Shown here piece after piece: positions 55,277 to 63,190 of a stretch of 64,000 nucleotides of DNA (position 1 is its first letter; each line of letters starts with the position of its first letter). Both the position numbers and the translations under genes were made by a program. Under the pieces are notes generated by a model that worked only from the letters and a program-made list of their open reading frames with translations, was not told the origin of the DNA and did no database searches. Source of the stretch: Grimontia indica (GTDB lineage: Bacteria; Pseudomonadota; Gammaproteobacteria; Enterobacterales; Vibrionaceae); the NCBI RefSeq assembly GCF_000333895.2, contig NZ_ANFM02000006.1, positions 186,001 through 250,000 on the forward strand. Direction: 5' to 3'.

Positions 55277-55885
55277 ATGATAAATCTTGCCGCAGTGATC
55301 CTCGCTGCTGGCCGCGCTTCACGTTTTCGCGAATGCAAAGCGCTGGCTGAAATCAATGGCTCTCCGCTCATCAGCTTCCCTATCAACGCTGCAGTTCCTG
55401 TTACTCAGGATATTTTCATCACAACAGGGTTTTGGCATAAAGAGATCGAAGCAGCCTGCAAAGACAACGATTGGCCAGCAGAAATCTTATATATCGACTG
55501 CTGGAAAGAAGGAATTGGCAGCGTTATATCTTCGGTGACGGAGAAACTTGAGAACGACTATGATGCCATTCTATTTATGCTTGCCGACCAACCAGCAGTA
55601 AGCAGTGATAATGTCGAACTGCTTTGGAAAGTCTTTATTGAACACATTAACGACGCAGTTTGTTGCCAGTATCACGATACAGTGGGTGTACCAGCGATTG
55701 CATCGAAAACCATGTTTGAAGAGCTTAAAACGTTGAAAGGCGATGCAGGCGCTAAGCATCTGCTTAACAATGGCAAACATGTGGTGAATGTGGTTGCTAT
55801 TGATCAGTGCAACATAGATATCGACACTCAGGAAGACCTAGATAACTACATTCATTACCTGAATCACATGGCGTCGCTTTGGTAA
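55277..55885 (+). CDS. MocA-like molybdenum cofactor nucleotidyltransferase
   Basis: 202 residues of the MobA/MocA fold. AAVILAAGRASRFRECKALAEINGSPL is the nucleotide-binding loop, though Glu replaces the usual Gly of the R-M-G triplet. LFMLADQPAVSSDNVELL is the LADQP motif typical of MocA. MocA makes the CMP form of the cofactor used by exported xanthine-oxidase-family enzymes. Its presence in this operon supports a cytosine-dinucleotide cofactor for the IorB-like protein. Confidence 0.82.
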   Translation: MINLAAVILAAGRASRFRECKALAEINGSPLISFPINAAVPVTQDIFITTGFWHKEIEAACKDNDWPAEILYIDCWKEGIGSVISSVTEKLENDYDAILFMLADQPAVSSDNVELLWKVFIEHINDAVCCQYHDTVGVPAIASKTMFEELKTLKGDAGAKHLLNNGKHVVNVVAIDQCNIDIDTQEDLDNYIHYLNHMASLW

Positions 55886-55895
55886 CGACGCCATG
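55867..55895. terminator. Hairpin overlapping the MocA-like stop codon
   Basis: CATGGCGTCG and CGACGCCATG form a 10-bp stem with a 9-nt loop that contains the TAA stop. No T-tract; it may protect the 3' end or terminate weakly. Confidence 0.5.
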
Positions 55896-55903
55896 TTCGC
55901 CAA

Positions 55904-57439
55904 TCAGGCCAACACCTCCTGAGTCCTCGCGTTAGTCGCAGACATACATTTCAAAGCCAATGGCGCAGAAATCAGTGTCGTGGCTATCAACAACGAAACT
56001 GGCACTGCTGTAATCACGATAAATGACTGCAATGCTGCGAAGCCTCCATTTCCAGCCGTTAGCAATACGGCTGCAACCACACCCAACATCACCGCCCAAA
56101 ACAGTCTTTGATGCTTAGATGGTGTCGCGTCTTCTGACGTGACGACAGCAATGGAATACGCCATGGAATCGCCCGTTGTTGCCACAAAGGTCGTGGTGAG
56201 TATCAGAAATGCAGGTACCAATATAAATTGAAGAGGGAGTTGTTGAAGCGTCGCGATCAGCACACCCGGTAATCCCGCCCCCGCCATTGGGCCGGATATC
56301 GCCCCCGGATTGGTCAACTCAAAGAAAATCCCCGTGCCACCCAGCGCAGTAAACCAGAAATTGGTGACAATCGGTGAGCCCACGGCAACTGCTAAGATCA
56401 ATACGCGAATGCTTCTCCCACGAGATATTTTGGCAATGAAAATCGCCATCATGGGCGCAAAGCCAATGAACCATCCCCAGAAAAACCACGTCCAGTTGGT
56501 CATCCAAGCTGCTTTTTCGGTATCTAGACTCATTGAAGAAAAATGCTCTAGATAACTACCGAATGCAGTGACAAACGAACCGAAGATGAAAGAGGTCGGC
56601 CCCAATACCAACACAAATAGAAGCAAAGCCAACGCGCCAAGCACATTGAGTTTAGAAAGCCACTGAAGTCCCTTATCCATTCCCGTAAAGGCAGACAGCG
56701 AGTAAATCGCTACGACCGCCATGAGAATCATCACTTGTGTGCTCATGGTATTTTCGATACCAAATAAAGCTTCAATACTGAAACCCAATTGGCTCGCCAA
56801 AAAACCGATGGGACCAATGGTTCCTGCTGCCACACCGACAATTGAACAAGCATCTACGACGGCACCGAACCAATGCTTTTCGAAACGCTCGCCAAACAGG
56901 GGATATAGCAATGCACGGGGTCTTAGCTTCAGTCCTTTTTCGTAGTGGGCATGCATGAGAACGATTGTCGCAAGCGTGCCTAAAACCGCCCAAGCGAGAA
57001 ATCCCCAATGAAGAAAGCTCTGACTCAGGGCAGCAGTCGCTGCAGCTTCGGTGTGTTGTTCAATGCCAGAATAGGAAGGAGAAGGCGAAAGGAAGTGATA
57101 CACCGGCTCAGCGGCTGACCAAAATACGCCACCGCCAGCCAGTAAGGTACACATGATCATCGAGATCCACCGAAACACGCTGATATCCGGTTTGCTTTGA
57201 TGACCAAGCTTTAGTTTTCCGTAAGGAGAAGTAGCAATGACGAGCGCCAATGCGAGGTTTGCCACCATTAACCATTGCCAGAAAACGCCGAATTCATTTG
57301 CCGCTAACCCGAATATTTGGTTGATGGTCTGAGAGAAGAGCGACATGTCATAGACGGCCGCAAAGAGGAAAAGCGCGAAAAAGCTAATGGTCAGTGTCGA
57401 CACCAGCTTCTCAGCCTTAAAAAGAGAAGTAAAAGTCAT
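55904..57439 (-). CDS. BCCT-family transporter
   Basis: 511 residues with about 12 membrane helices. The family signature appears as TWFFWGWFIGFAPMMAIFIAKISRGRSIR, and the substrate-site aromatic stretch as GGGVFWSAAEPVYHFLSP. BCCT carriers import betaine, choline, carnitine or dimethylsulfoniopropionate with Na+ or H+, important for osmotic stress in marine species. The protein lacks the long cytoplasmic tails of osmoregulated members such as BetP. Convergent with the Mo operon. Confidence 0.9.
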   Translation of the reverse strand: MTFTSLFKAEKLVSTLTISFFALFLFAAVYDMSLFSQTINQIFGLAANEFGVFWQWLMVANLALALVIATSPYGKLKLGHQSKPDISVFRWISMIMCTLLAGGGVFWSAAEPVYHFLSPSPSYSGIEQHTEAAATAALSQSFLHWGFLAWAVLGTLATIVLMHAHYEKGLKLRPRALLYPLFGERFEKHWFGAVVDACSIVGVAAGTIGPIGFLASQLGFSIEALFGIENTMSTQVMILMAVVAIYSLSAFTGMDKGLQWLSKLNVLGALALLLFVLVLGPTSFIFGSFVTAFGSYLEHFSSMSLDTEKAAWMTNWTWFFWGWFIGFAPMMAIFIAKISRGRSIRVLILAVAVGSPIVTNFWFTALGGTGIFFELTNPGAISGPMAGAGLPGVLIATLQQLPLQFILVPAFLILTTTFVATTGDSMAYSIAVVTSEDATPSKHQRLFWAVMLGVVAAVLLTAGNGGFAALQSFIVITAVPVSLLIATTLISAPLALKCMSATNARTQEVLA

Positions 57440-57694
57440 TGTGCTCTCACATTGTGTGTGAGGGGCGACACCTTAGCAAAACCATTATGTGATATCCATC
57501 ACTTTTATTTGATCGCTAAGCTTTTCGTTACATTGGGCTTCCAGGCCAATAAGCCCAGATATATTTTAACTATTTGTATTTATGAGCATTAATCAACTCG
57601 TAGCGTTTTTACATCAGTCGAAAAGGAAGGTAAATACCTCGCTCTCTAACGATTTATGATGAGCCGATAAGGTGGGCGTTTGGGAACAGCATAC
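57440..57694. other. Intergenic gap upstream of the BCCT gene
   Basis: About 255 bp between the BCCT start and a terminator. It should contain the BCCT promoter. I see no gene or clear operator. Confidence 0.4.
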
Positions 57695-57722
57695 AAAAAA
57701 GCCTGATTTCTCAGGCTTTTTC
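57695..57722 (-). terminator. Terminator of the small basic protein gene
   Basis: AAAAAAGCCTGA-TTTC-TCAGGCTTTTTC; the stem overlaps the last codons of the minus-strand gene and T follows on that strand. Confidence 0.85.
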
Positions 57723-58145
57723 TTTGGTCTTTTTCTTCTTTGAGCTCGCGTGAGCTTCAATAATTTGTTTGTGAAGCGAGGTGGCTGCGCGCACCAACCT
57801 AGGGTGAATCTGCACCTTCTTTCCTTCCAGCAGCATCTTGTTGTAATTGATGACAGATGCCGTCAGACACGCCGCAACTTTGATCTGGTTAAGCTTGTGC
57901 GCATACATCGCAGTCTTAATCGCAATAAACGCACGCTGGTCATCCTTCTTGTAGCTTTGAATAGCAAAGCGTTCGAATCGCTGAAAGTCTTTGTGATAAG
58001 ACTGATGGATACGGGTCACATGCTTGTCATAGTACTCGCTATATTTTCCGTAGCTACCAGAACGATTGGCTTGCATGAGCTTCTTAACCCAATCCGTCGA
58101 CTTGAGCTTTTCTTTCTTAAACAGGCCGGTTAGCCATGCAAACAT
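57711..58145 (-). CDS. Small basic protein, unknown function
   Basis: 144 residues, rich in Lys, Tyr and Arg, starting MFAWLTGLFKKEKLKSTDWV and ending in a SSKKKKTKEKA tail. Predicted mainly helical with no signal peptide or membrane segment. Repeated K-S-Y-K-K patterns suggest nucleic acid or membrane surface contact, but I recognise no family. Stand-alone gene, with a terminator at its stop. The 250 bp upstream of it up to modC holds nothing recognisable. Confidence 0.65.
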   Translation of the reverse strand: MFAWLTGLFKKEKLKSTDWVKKLMQANRSGSYGKYSEYYDKHVTRIHQSYHKDFQRFERFAIQSYKKDDQRAFIAIKTAMYAHKLNQIKVAACLTASVINYNKMLLEGKKVQIHPRLVRAATSLHKQIIEAHASSKKKKTKEKA

Positions 58146-58394
58146 TTATCTCTCCTACTACTCATCACGAGCCATCTACTCAACGAGAGTATCTAATCTG
58201 CTCGTGAAAATTATGCTGTTGCTTGTTTTTAGGAGGTATTTTTGCGACGCATGATACAAGTCGCCCTCCCAGTGCGTTTCATTCGTACACCTTATCGTTT
58301 AACAGCAAAAAATGCGGTTAGCGAATGTCACACGGTATACGGCAAGCACTGAGGAATTCTACTTCAATTTGCGATAGAAACGGCATAGAAATTA

Positions 58395-59501
58395 TTAAAA
58401 ATTCTTGTGCTGGTATGCCAAATCGCCTTTGGTGACGCTCACGCCCTTAAGCTGCGCATAGACTGTATCACCTTGTGATAACTGAAGATCATCGACTGCC
58501 CATTGGGTTATATTTGCCAGTAATCTTTGGTTACCAATTCGTAACGCGACCTGACAATAGCCCGAGGCATTCTCTTCGCACTCGGAAACACAAACGTCAT
58601 CTACAATAGCGGGCAATACATTTCGGATACTGGTATCGACAGGGCGGGATTTCACTATAGAAATGTCATTGGCAAAAATCCGAAGGCGAAGCAAAGCACC
58701 TTCCGCATCATCAACCTTTGTTACCCAAATGGTCTCACCTTCCAAGTCCAATTGAGCCATCCCATATTTAGCGTGATGCCCTACCAGCTTCGCGCTGACA
58801 AGAGCACTCTGTTCTTTCGCCGAAAGCCAAGGACGCATTGGCGCAGAACCCCAAACATCATGAAGCGGTCCATTGGCAACAACCTGACCTTCATTCAAGA
58901 TCAGCATGTTGTCTGCAATCTGAAGGATTTCATCCAAACTGTGACTAACGTAGAGCACAGGAATATTTAAGGAAGCTGCCAATCGAAGCAAATACTGAAT
59001 CAGTTCTTGCCGACGCGGCCCGTCCAAGGAAGCGGTCGGCTCATCCATGATCAACAGTTCAGGTTCAGACAGAAGCGCCCGCCCTATCGCCACACGCTGC
59101 TTCTCACCACCAGATAGCGCGGCGGGATGCCTTTTCAGTAGGTGTTCAATCCCCAATAACTCGGTGACTTCTTCAAACTTAGCGCGGTTTTCCTTTGGCT
59201 GACCGTATTTGAGGTTCTTCTCGACCGACATGTGAGGAAACAGACGCGCTTCTTGAAACACATAACCGATACGTCTGCGCTCAGGGGCGAGGTCAATGCC
59301 GGCAGCGCTATCAAACAACACTTTATCCCCAAGCGCTATTTGTCCGGATTCAGGTTTAACTAGGCCGCAGATGGCATTGATGAGTGACGTTTTACCCGCG
59401 CCGGAACGACCAAACACCGCGGTAATGCCCGATGAAGGGATCGTTTCATTCACCCTTAGCAGAAAAGGCTTGTGATCAACGTTTAGCGACAGCGTAATCA
59501 T
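58395..59501 (-). CDS. modC: Molybdate ABC transporter ATP-binding protein
   Basis: 368 residues. Walker A GRSGAGKTSLI, signature LSGGEKQRVAIGRALL and Walker B LLIMDEPTASLD are all intact, followed by the ModC-type C-terminal TOBE/MopB domain that can bind molybdate. ATG at 59501 is chosen because it overlaps the modB stop as ATGA; a longer frame would start within modB. Drives import of molybdate needed by the two molybdenum hydroxylases of the window. Confidence 0.93.
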   Translation of the reverse strand: MITLSLNVDHKPFLLRVNETIPSSGITAVFGRSGAGKTSLINAICGLVKPESGQIALGDKVLFDSAAGIDLAPERRRIGYVFQEARLFPHMSVEKNLKYGQPKENRAKFEEVTELLGIEHLLKRHPAALSGGEKQRVAIGRALLSEPELLIMDEPTASLDGPRRQELIQYLLRLAASLNIPVLYVSHSLDEILQIADNMLILNEGQVVANGPLHDVWGSAPMRPWLSAKEQSALVSAKLVGHHAKYGMAQLDLEGETIWVTKVDDAEGALLRLRIFANDISIVKSRPVDTSIRNVLPAIVDDVCVSECEENASGYCQVALRIGNQRLLANITQWAVDDLQLSQGDTVYAQLKGVSVTKGDLAYQHKNF

Positions 59502-60190
59502 GACAGCCCCATCTTCTTTTTCATTCGACGGCTCAGCCATTCAGAGCCAAATAGCGAGAGTAACGCAATCACAATAGAAAGGATGCAAAGACGTGCCACG
59601 CTTTCTTCCGCACCAGGTGTTTCAAGAAAGGCAAACATCGCAAGAGGAATGGTTTGGGTTTCACCGGGAATATTCGAAACGAATGTAATGGTTGCGCCAA
59701 ATTCACCCAAGCTACGGGCAAAAGCCAACACCACACCAGAGAGAATACCCGGTGCTATCAGTGGCAACGTAATGGTGAAAAACACACGCCAGGGAGATGC
59801 CCCCAAGGTCCGTGCAGCTTGTTCAAGCTTGCTATCCACCAGCTCGATGGAGAGCCTGACAGCACGCACCAATAGTGGAAATGCCACCACAGCAGACGCT
59901 AATGCAGCGCCCTTCCAACTGAACGAAAAAGAAATGCCAAAGGTGTCATACAACCAACTTCCCACCGCACCACGACGCCCCATCACAACCAATAGCAAAT
60001 AACCAATCACGACAGGTGGCAACACCAAAGGCAGGTGGATAAAGCCATCTAACAGAGATTTCCCTGCAAACTCTTTTCTTGCCAATAACCAAGCCATCGC
60101 GATGCCTAATGGCAAACTTGCTGCCACAGCGACAAACGATATTTTCAGGCTGAGTGTCAGCGCTTCCCATTCAACAGGTGTGAGTAACAT
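59498..60190 (-). CDS. modB: Molybdate ABC transporter permease
   Basis: 230 residues with five to six membrane helices. The EAA loop contacting ModC reads AARTLGASPWRVFFTITLPLIAPGILSG. Its start overlaps the modA stop as TAATG, and its stop overlaps modC. Length and order match the E. coli-type modABC operon. Confidence 0.94.
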   Translation of the reverse strand: MLLTPVEWEALTLSLKISFVAVAASLPLGIAMAWLLARKEFAGKSLLDGFIHLPLVLPPVVIGYLLLVVMGRRGAVGSWLYDTFGISFSFSWKGAALASAVVAFPLLVRAVRLSIELVDSKLEQAARTLGASPWRVFFTITLPLIAPGILSGVVLAFARSLGEFGATITFVSNIPGETQTIPLAMFAFLETPGAEESVARLCILSIVIALLSLFGSEWLSRRMKKKMGLS

Positions 60191-60963
60191 TAGTGATCAT
60201 TGCTCTGTTTTGGCGTCACCACAAAGCCATTGTTGGTGACAATTTGCGTCGCCGCATCTGAATCCAAAAAACGAAAGAAGGCCTCAGCCTCAGCGTTTGC
60301 TTCTTTCGTTAGCGCTTTAGGGAATACGATAGGCTCGTGCGTGTTGGCAGGAATCTCAGCGGCAATTTTCACCTGCGAAGAAGCATTAGCATCAGAAAAA
60401 TACACAATACCAAGCGGCGCCTCACCACGCTCCACCAGCGCTAGTGTGGCTCTCACGCTGTTTGATAATGCCAATTTACTTTTCACGCTCCCCCAAAGCC
60501 CCAGGGTTTCAAGAGATTCTTTGGCATAGATACCCGCAGGCACATGACCAGGGTCAGACATCGCCAGCCGACTATTGCCGATGGCAGCAACAAGATCTTG
60601 CTGATTGAGGCCATCGAGGGTTTTACCATCAGGTCCTGCCACGATAACCAATTGGTTTTCTACCCAAGGTGTTACCACAGTGGGTTCAATCACGCCTTGC
60701 TCAACGACATAAGCCATCCACTTTTCATTCGCCGAAATATAGATATCTGCCGGTGCACCATAGGCCAGCTGCCTTGCAAGTGCTGAAGAAGACGCATAAG
60801 AAACAACCACCTTCTTTCCTGTTTCAAGCTCGTATTGATCAACAATGTCATTCAGCGCCGTTGTCATTGAAGATGCCGCAAATACCAAGACCTCTTCGCG
60901 GGCGAAGGCCTGAGAAGACAACAGCAGAGTGAGCGAGAGAAAACTGAGAAGAATGCGTTGCAT
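60190..60963 (-). CDS. modA: Molybdate-binding periplasmic protein
   Basis: 257 residues. Signal peptide MQRILLSFLSLTLLLSSQAFA, then the ModA core LVFAASSMTTALNDIVDQYE, VVSYASSSALARQLAYGAPADIYISANEKWM and AMSDPGHVPAGIYAKESLE, where the Ser residues and backbone of the ASSM and SSS loops bind the oxyanion. The ATG at 60963 has AGAGGCGG upstream and fits the signal peptide; the frame is open 36 codons further without a site. I found no convincing ModE box upstream. Confidence 0.94.
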   Translation of the reverse strand: MQRILLSFLSLTLLLSSQAFAREEVLVFAASSMTTALNDIVDQYELETGKKVVVSYASSSALARQLAYGAPADIYISANEKWMAYVVEQGVIEPTVVTPWVENQLVIVAGPDGKTLDGLNQQDLVAAIGNSRLAMSDPGHVPAGIYAKESLETLGLWGSVKSKLALSNSVRATLALVERGEAPLGIVYFSDANASSQVKIAAEIPANTHEPIVFPKALTKEANAEAEAFFRFLDSDAATQIVTNNGFVVTPKQSNDH

Positions 60964-61086
60964 ACCGCCTCTGGTAAATTGAAGACAGAAAGGCAGTATC
61001 ATAACAACGAATCTATCAAGACGGGAATTCAATACGAGAGACAACAACTTACTTGGCGAGTAAGCGTACAAAAGAGGCGTAAGCCT

Positions 61087-61386
61087 TTACGCCTCGGTGT
61101 TAATAGTGATGGTGTAGCGATTGTTACCAGCTTGCATCATATAAAGAATTTGCTGTCCCATTGAGTGGTGGGAAATCAGATAATTCCCTTGAGGAAATTC
61201 AGTTTCATCAGGGCCAACCAGTACCATGGTGAAGTTCTCAACAAGACGGTCATTCTTCGTCGTACCATTGCCTTCGCCTTCATTGACCGCCTCAACCAAC
61301 ACATCGTATTCGTTTTCTGCACCATCGATCAGTTGAACAGTATGTCCGGCTAACTTGGAGATATTCTCCCAAGACAATACATTCAT
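61087..61386 (-). CDS. DUF6916-like small protein
   Basis: 99 residues. The pattern SWENISKLAGHTVQLIDG, then FTMVLVGPDETEFPQGNYLISHHSMGQQILYM and NRYTITINTEA follows the small beta-rich DUF6916 family (L-P-Q-G-x-Y, H-x-x-x-G, Y-E-A/I end). Function unknown. ATG at 61386 has GGGAGAG 5 bases upstream and fits better than the first in-frame ATG seven codons earlier. It lies on the same strand as modABC but 120 bp away and is not clearly part of it. Confidence 0.75.
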   Translation of the reverse strand: MNVLSWENISKLAGHTVQLIDGAENEYDVLVEAVNEGEGNGTTKNDRLVENFTMVLVGPDETEFPQGNYLISHHSMGQQILYMMQAGNNRYTITINTEA

Positions 61387-61602
61387 TTTTTCTCTCCCGA
61401 CATCCATGTTAGTTGTTGTGTTGCGTCCTGATTAAATCGTTATTTTTGTATATCAGCAGGCATGGTTAAAGTGTAGCCAGCATCGGGTTGGGATACTGAT
61501 TTTAAATAGAATTTTCTGACAGTTGCCCCACTTTTTCTGTGCAAGTATCAATAAAGCGAGGGTGTAATCGGGATAGAGAGAATTTTGGGAGGAGATTTTG
61601 GA

Positions 61603-61630
61603 ACCAGAAACGCCGAATGGCGTTTCTGGT
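61603..61630. terminator. Hairpin downstream of the 25-codon gene
   Basis: ACCAGAAACGCC-GAAT-GGCGTTTCTGGT: a perfect 12-bp stem with a tetraloop, 11 bp past the small gene's stop on the minus strand. The T-tract is poor on both sides, so it may be a processing or stability element. Confidence 0.65.
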
Positions 61631-61640
61631 ATCTTTGCGA

Positions 61641-61718
61641 TTAACGCAGTTTTGATGGACGCGTCTTTTGCGTTTTACTTTGATGGTAAAACCACAGGCG
61701 TCTTGCTTTATTACTCAT
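61641..61718 (-). CDS. Possible 25-residue basic small protein
   Basis: An ATG with AAGAGGTG 6 bases upstream opens a 25-codon frame beginning MSNKARRLWFYHQSKTQK and ending PSKLR, with about ten Lys/Arg residues. A 12-bp hairpin follows 11 bp later. Ribosome site, composition and downstream hairpin form a neat package, so it may be a real short gene, but no family is recalled. The remaining 61719-62176 region has no recognised gene besides the promoter area of the S4 gene. Confidence 0.45.
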   Translation of the reverse strand: MSNKARRLWFYHQSKTQKTRPSKLR

Positions 61719-62176
61719 AGAGAACACCTCTTTTTTTAATCAGGTTAAAATGAGCCGACCTTCTTGAACGAAAGTGCGCACGCATTACATTCCTGAGTGT
61801 TTAAAATACACTTCATCTGCATTTGCCAACTTATTGGCTGTCTCCCCTTATTCGTTTACCTCAAGGAGCACACTTCTTAAGAATGAAAGATTCATTCGTA
61901 GATGCAGGATGAAGCTAATGATATGACAGTGGAAATTGAAAAAAATTCCAGAACTTGTCACAACGAAAGTATTTTTATTACATCCCTTTTCAAGTTTCAA
62001 GAGATTCCGAACGTGTGCATGACGTGCAGATCACAGTTCTGCACTACAGCAGCTCACCTGAATAAAGTATCATTAATTCTATCAATACCACGTCATTCGT
62101 GCGTTTCAGAGTGCACAGGCATCGAATCTTACGCTAAACTCCCAGCGAGCAAATTACAAAGAAATGAGTAGCGAAC

Positions 62177-62608
62177 ATGTCGCACGAAGAAATTGAAGTA
62201 GAAGCGCTGGGTATCGAAGTCTCTTCCCAGCCAGTAGAACTTTATAAAGTATTAAAGATCGCCAACGCCGTTAGCGGTGGTGGTGAAGCCAAAATGGCGA
62301 TCGCAGAAGGCTATGTCTTCGTGAACGGCGAAGTAGAAACCCGTAAACGTTGCAAAATCTATGATGGCGACGTGATTGCGTTTAACGAAGAGTTTTATGT
62401 CGTGCTTTGTGATACGCCACCTGCGCCGGTTGAACCAAAGCAGAAAAAGCCAAAACAGCAGCAACCGCAACAAGCAATACAAAAGCCAAAAGCACAGAAG
62501 CAAGCAGCTAAAAAGCAAACGGCAAAGCCAACTAAATCAGCAAAAAGAAAAACGAAGCCTCAAACCGAAGAGCGCGCGGAAAACGGCAGAAGAATCATTT
62601 CTTTCTGA
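62177..62608 (+). CDS. S4-domain RNA-binding protein with basic tail
   Basis: 143 residues. The first 85 are a compact S4 domain of the YbcJ type: PVELYKVLKIANAVSGGGEAKMAIAEGYVFVNGEVETRKRCKIYDGDVI. The last 60 are low complexity, Lys/Gln/Pro/Ala-rich (QKKPKQQQPQQAIQKPKAQK), ending GRRIISF. YbcJ of E. coli has the S4 domain without such a tail. Likely binds RNA or ribosome; role unknown. Followed by a strong terminator. Confidence 0.88.
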   Translation: MSHEEIEVEALGIEVSSQPVELYKVLKIANAVSGGGEAKMAIAEGYVFVNGEVETRKRCKIYDGDVIAFNEEFYVVLCDTPPAPVEPKQKKPKQQQPQQAIQKPKAQKQAAKKQTAKPTKSAKRKTKPQTEERAENGRRIISF

Positions 62609-62640
62609 ATCCTGACTTCACAGAGAAACGCCACACGAAG

Positions 62641-62667
62641 AAAAGCCACCTAAACGGTGGCTTTTTG
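62641..62667 (+). terminator. Intrinsic terminator of the S4-domain gene
   Basis: AAAAGCCACC and GGTGGCTTTT with a 5-nt loop and T-tract. Confidence 0.9.
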
Positions 62668-63190
62668 CTTAACTCTAAAGGTTGAAAATCGAATACTGTG
62701 GTGTTGTCGTAGATATAGCGTGCCTCACATTGCTCACTACGTTGAGCTACCGTGCCTCGTGCATTTGCATCTCATGGGCTATGTGATGTGTAAGGACTTT
62801 TTCAGTTTTGGTGTATTTCTACACTGGTGTAACATTCCAAATTGTTATGCGACCCAAACTCGTCGCCAGCACTCTTTTGCCCGGCGGACTCGAGCTTCAA
62901 AGCTCATCCTCATTCGTCTAAATTTCTGGGTGCAATTTGATTATAGGTAACCTTGACGAAGGGGCTAGATTGCATTTCTGTGATTGTGATCAGGTTTCCG
63001 CTTTCGACAATATCAGTCTTTTGGGGTGATTTTTCGGCAGGAATTATGCTTTAAACCCTTGCCACACAAGGCCTGAACGATATTTCCAGAAATTCGCTGC
63101 CCCTATTGTCTGAAATTAATAAAGAAATTTCGCAAACCCACTCACAACCATAAATCAGCAGGCGTATAATGCCCACTCTGCAGTTAGCTC
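62668..63190. other. Intergenic region before the TDT transporter gene
   Basis: About 520 bp with no recognised gene. A perfect TATAAT at 63165-63170, about 20 bp before the ATG, is a candidate -10 element, though a matching -35 is weak and the leader would be only a dozen bases. The plus-strand frame at 62657-62950 has no family features. Confidence 0.4.

Noticed and set aside
61902-62171. Plus-strand 89-codon frame before the S4 gene
   Set aside because: Composition is not protein-like and no ribosome site precedes it.
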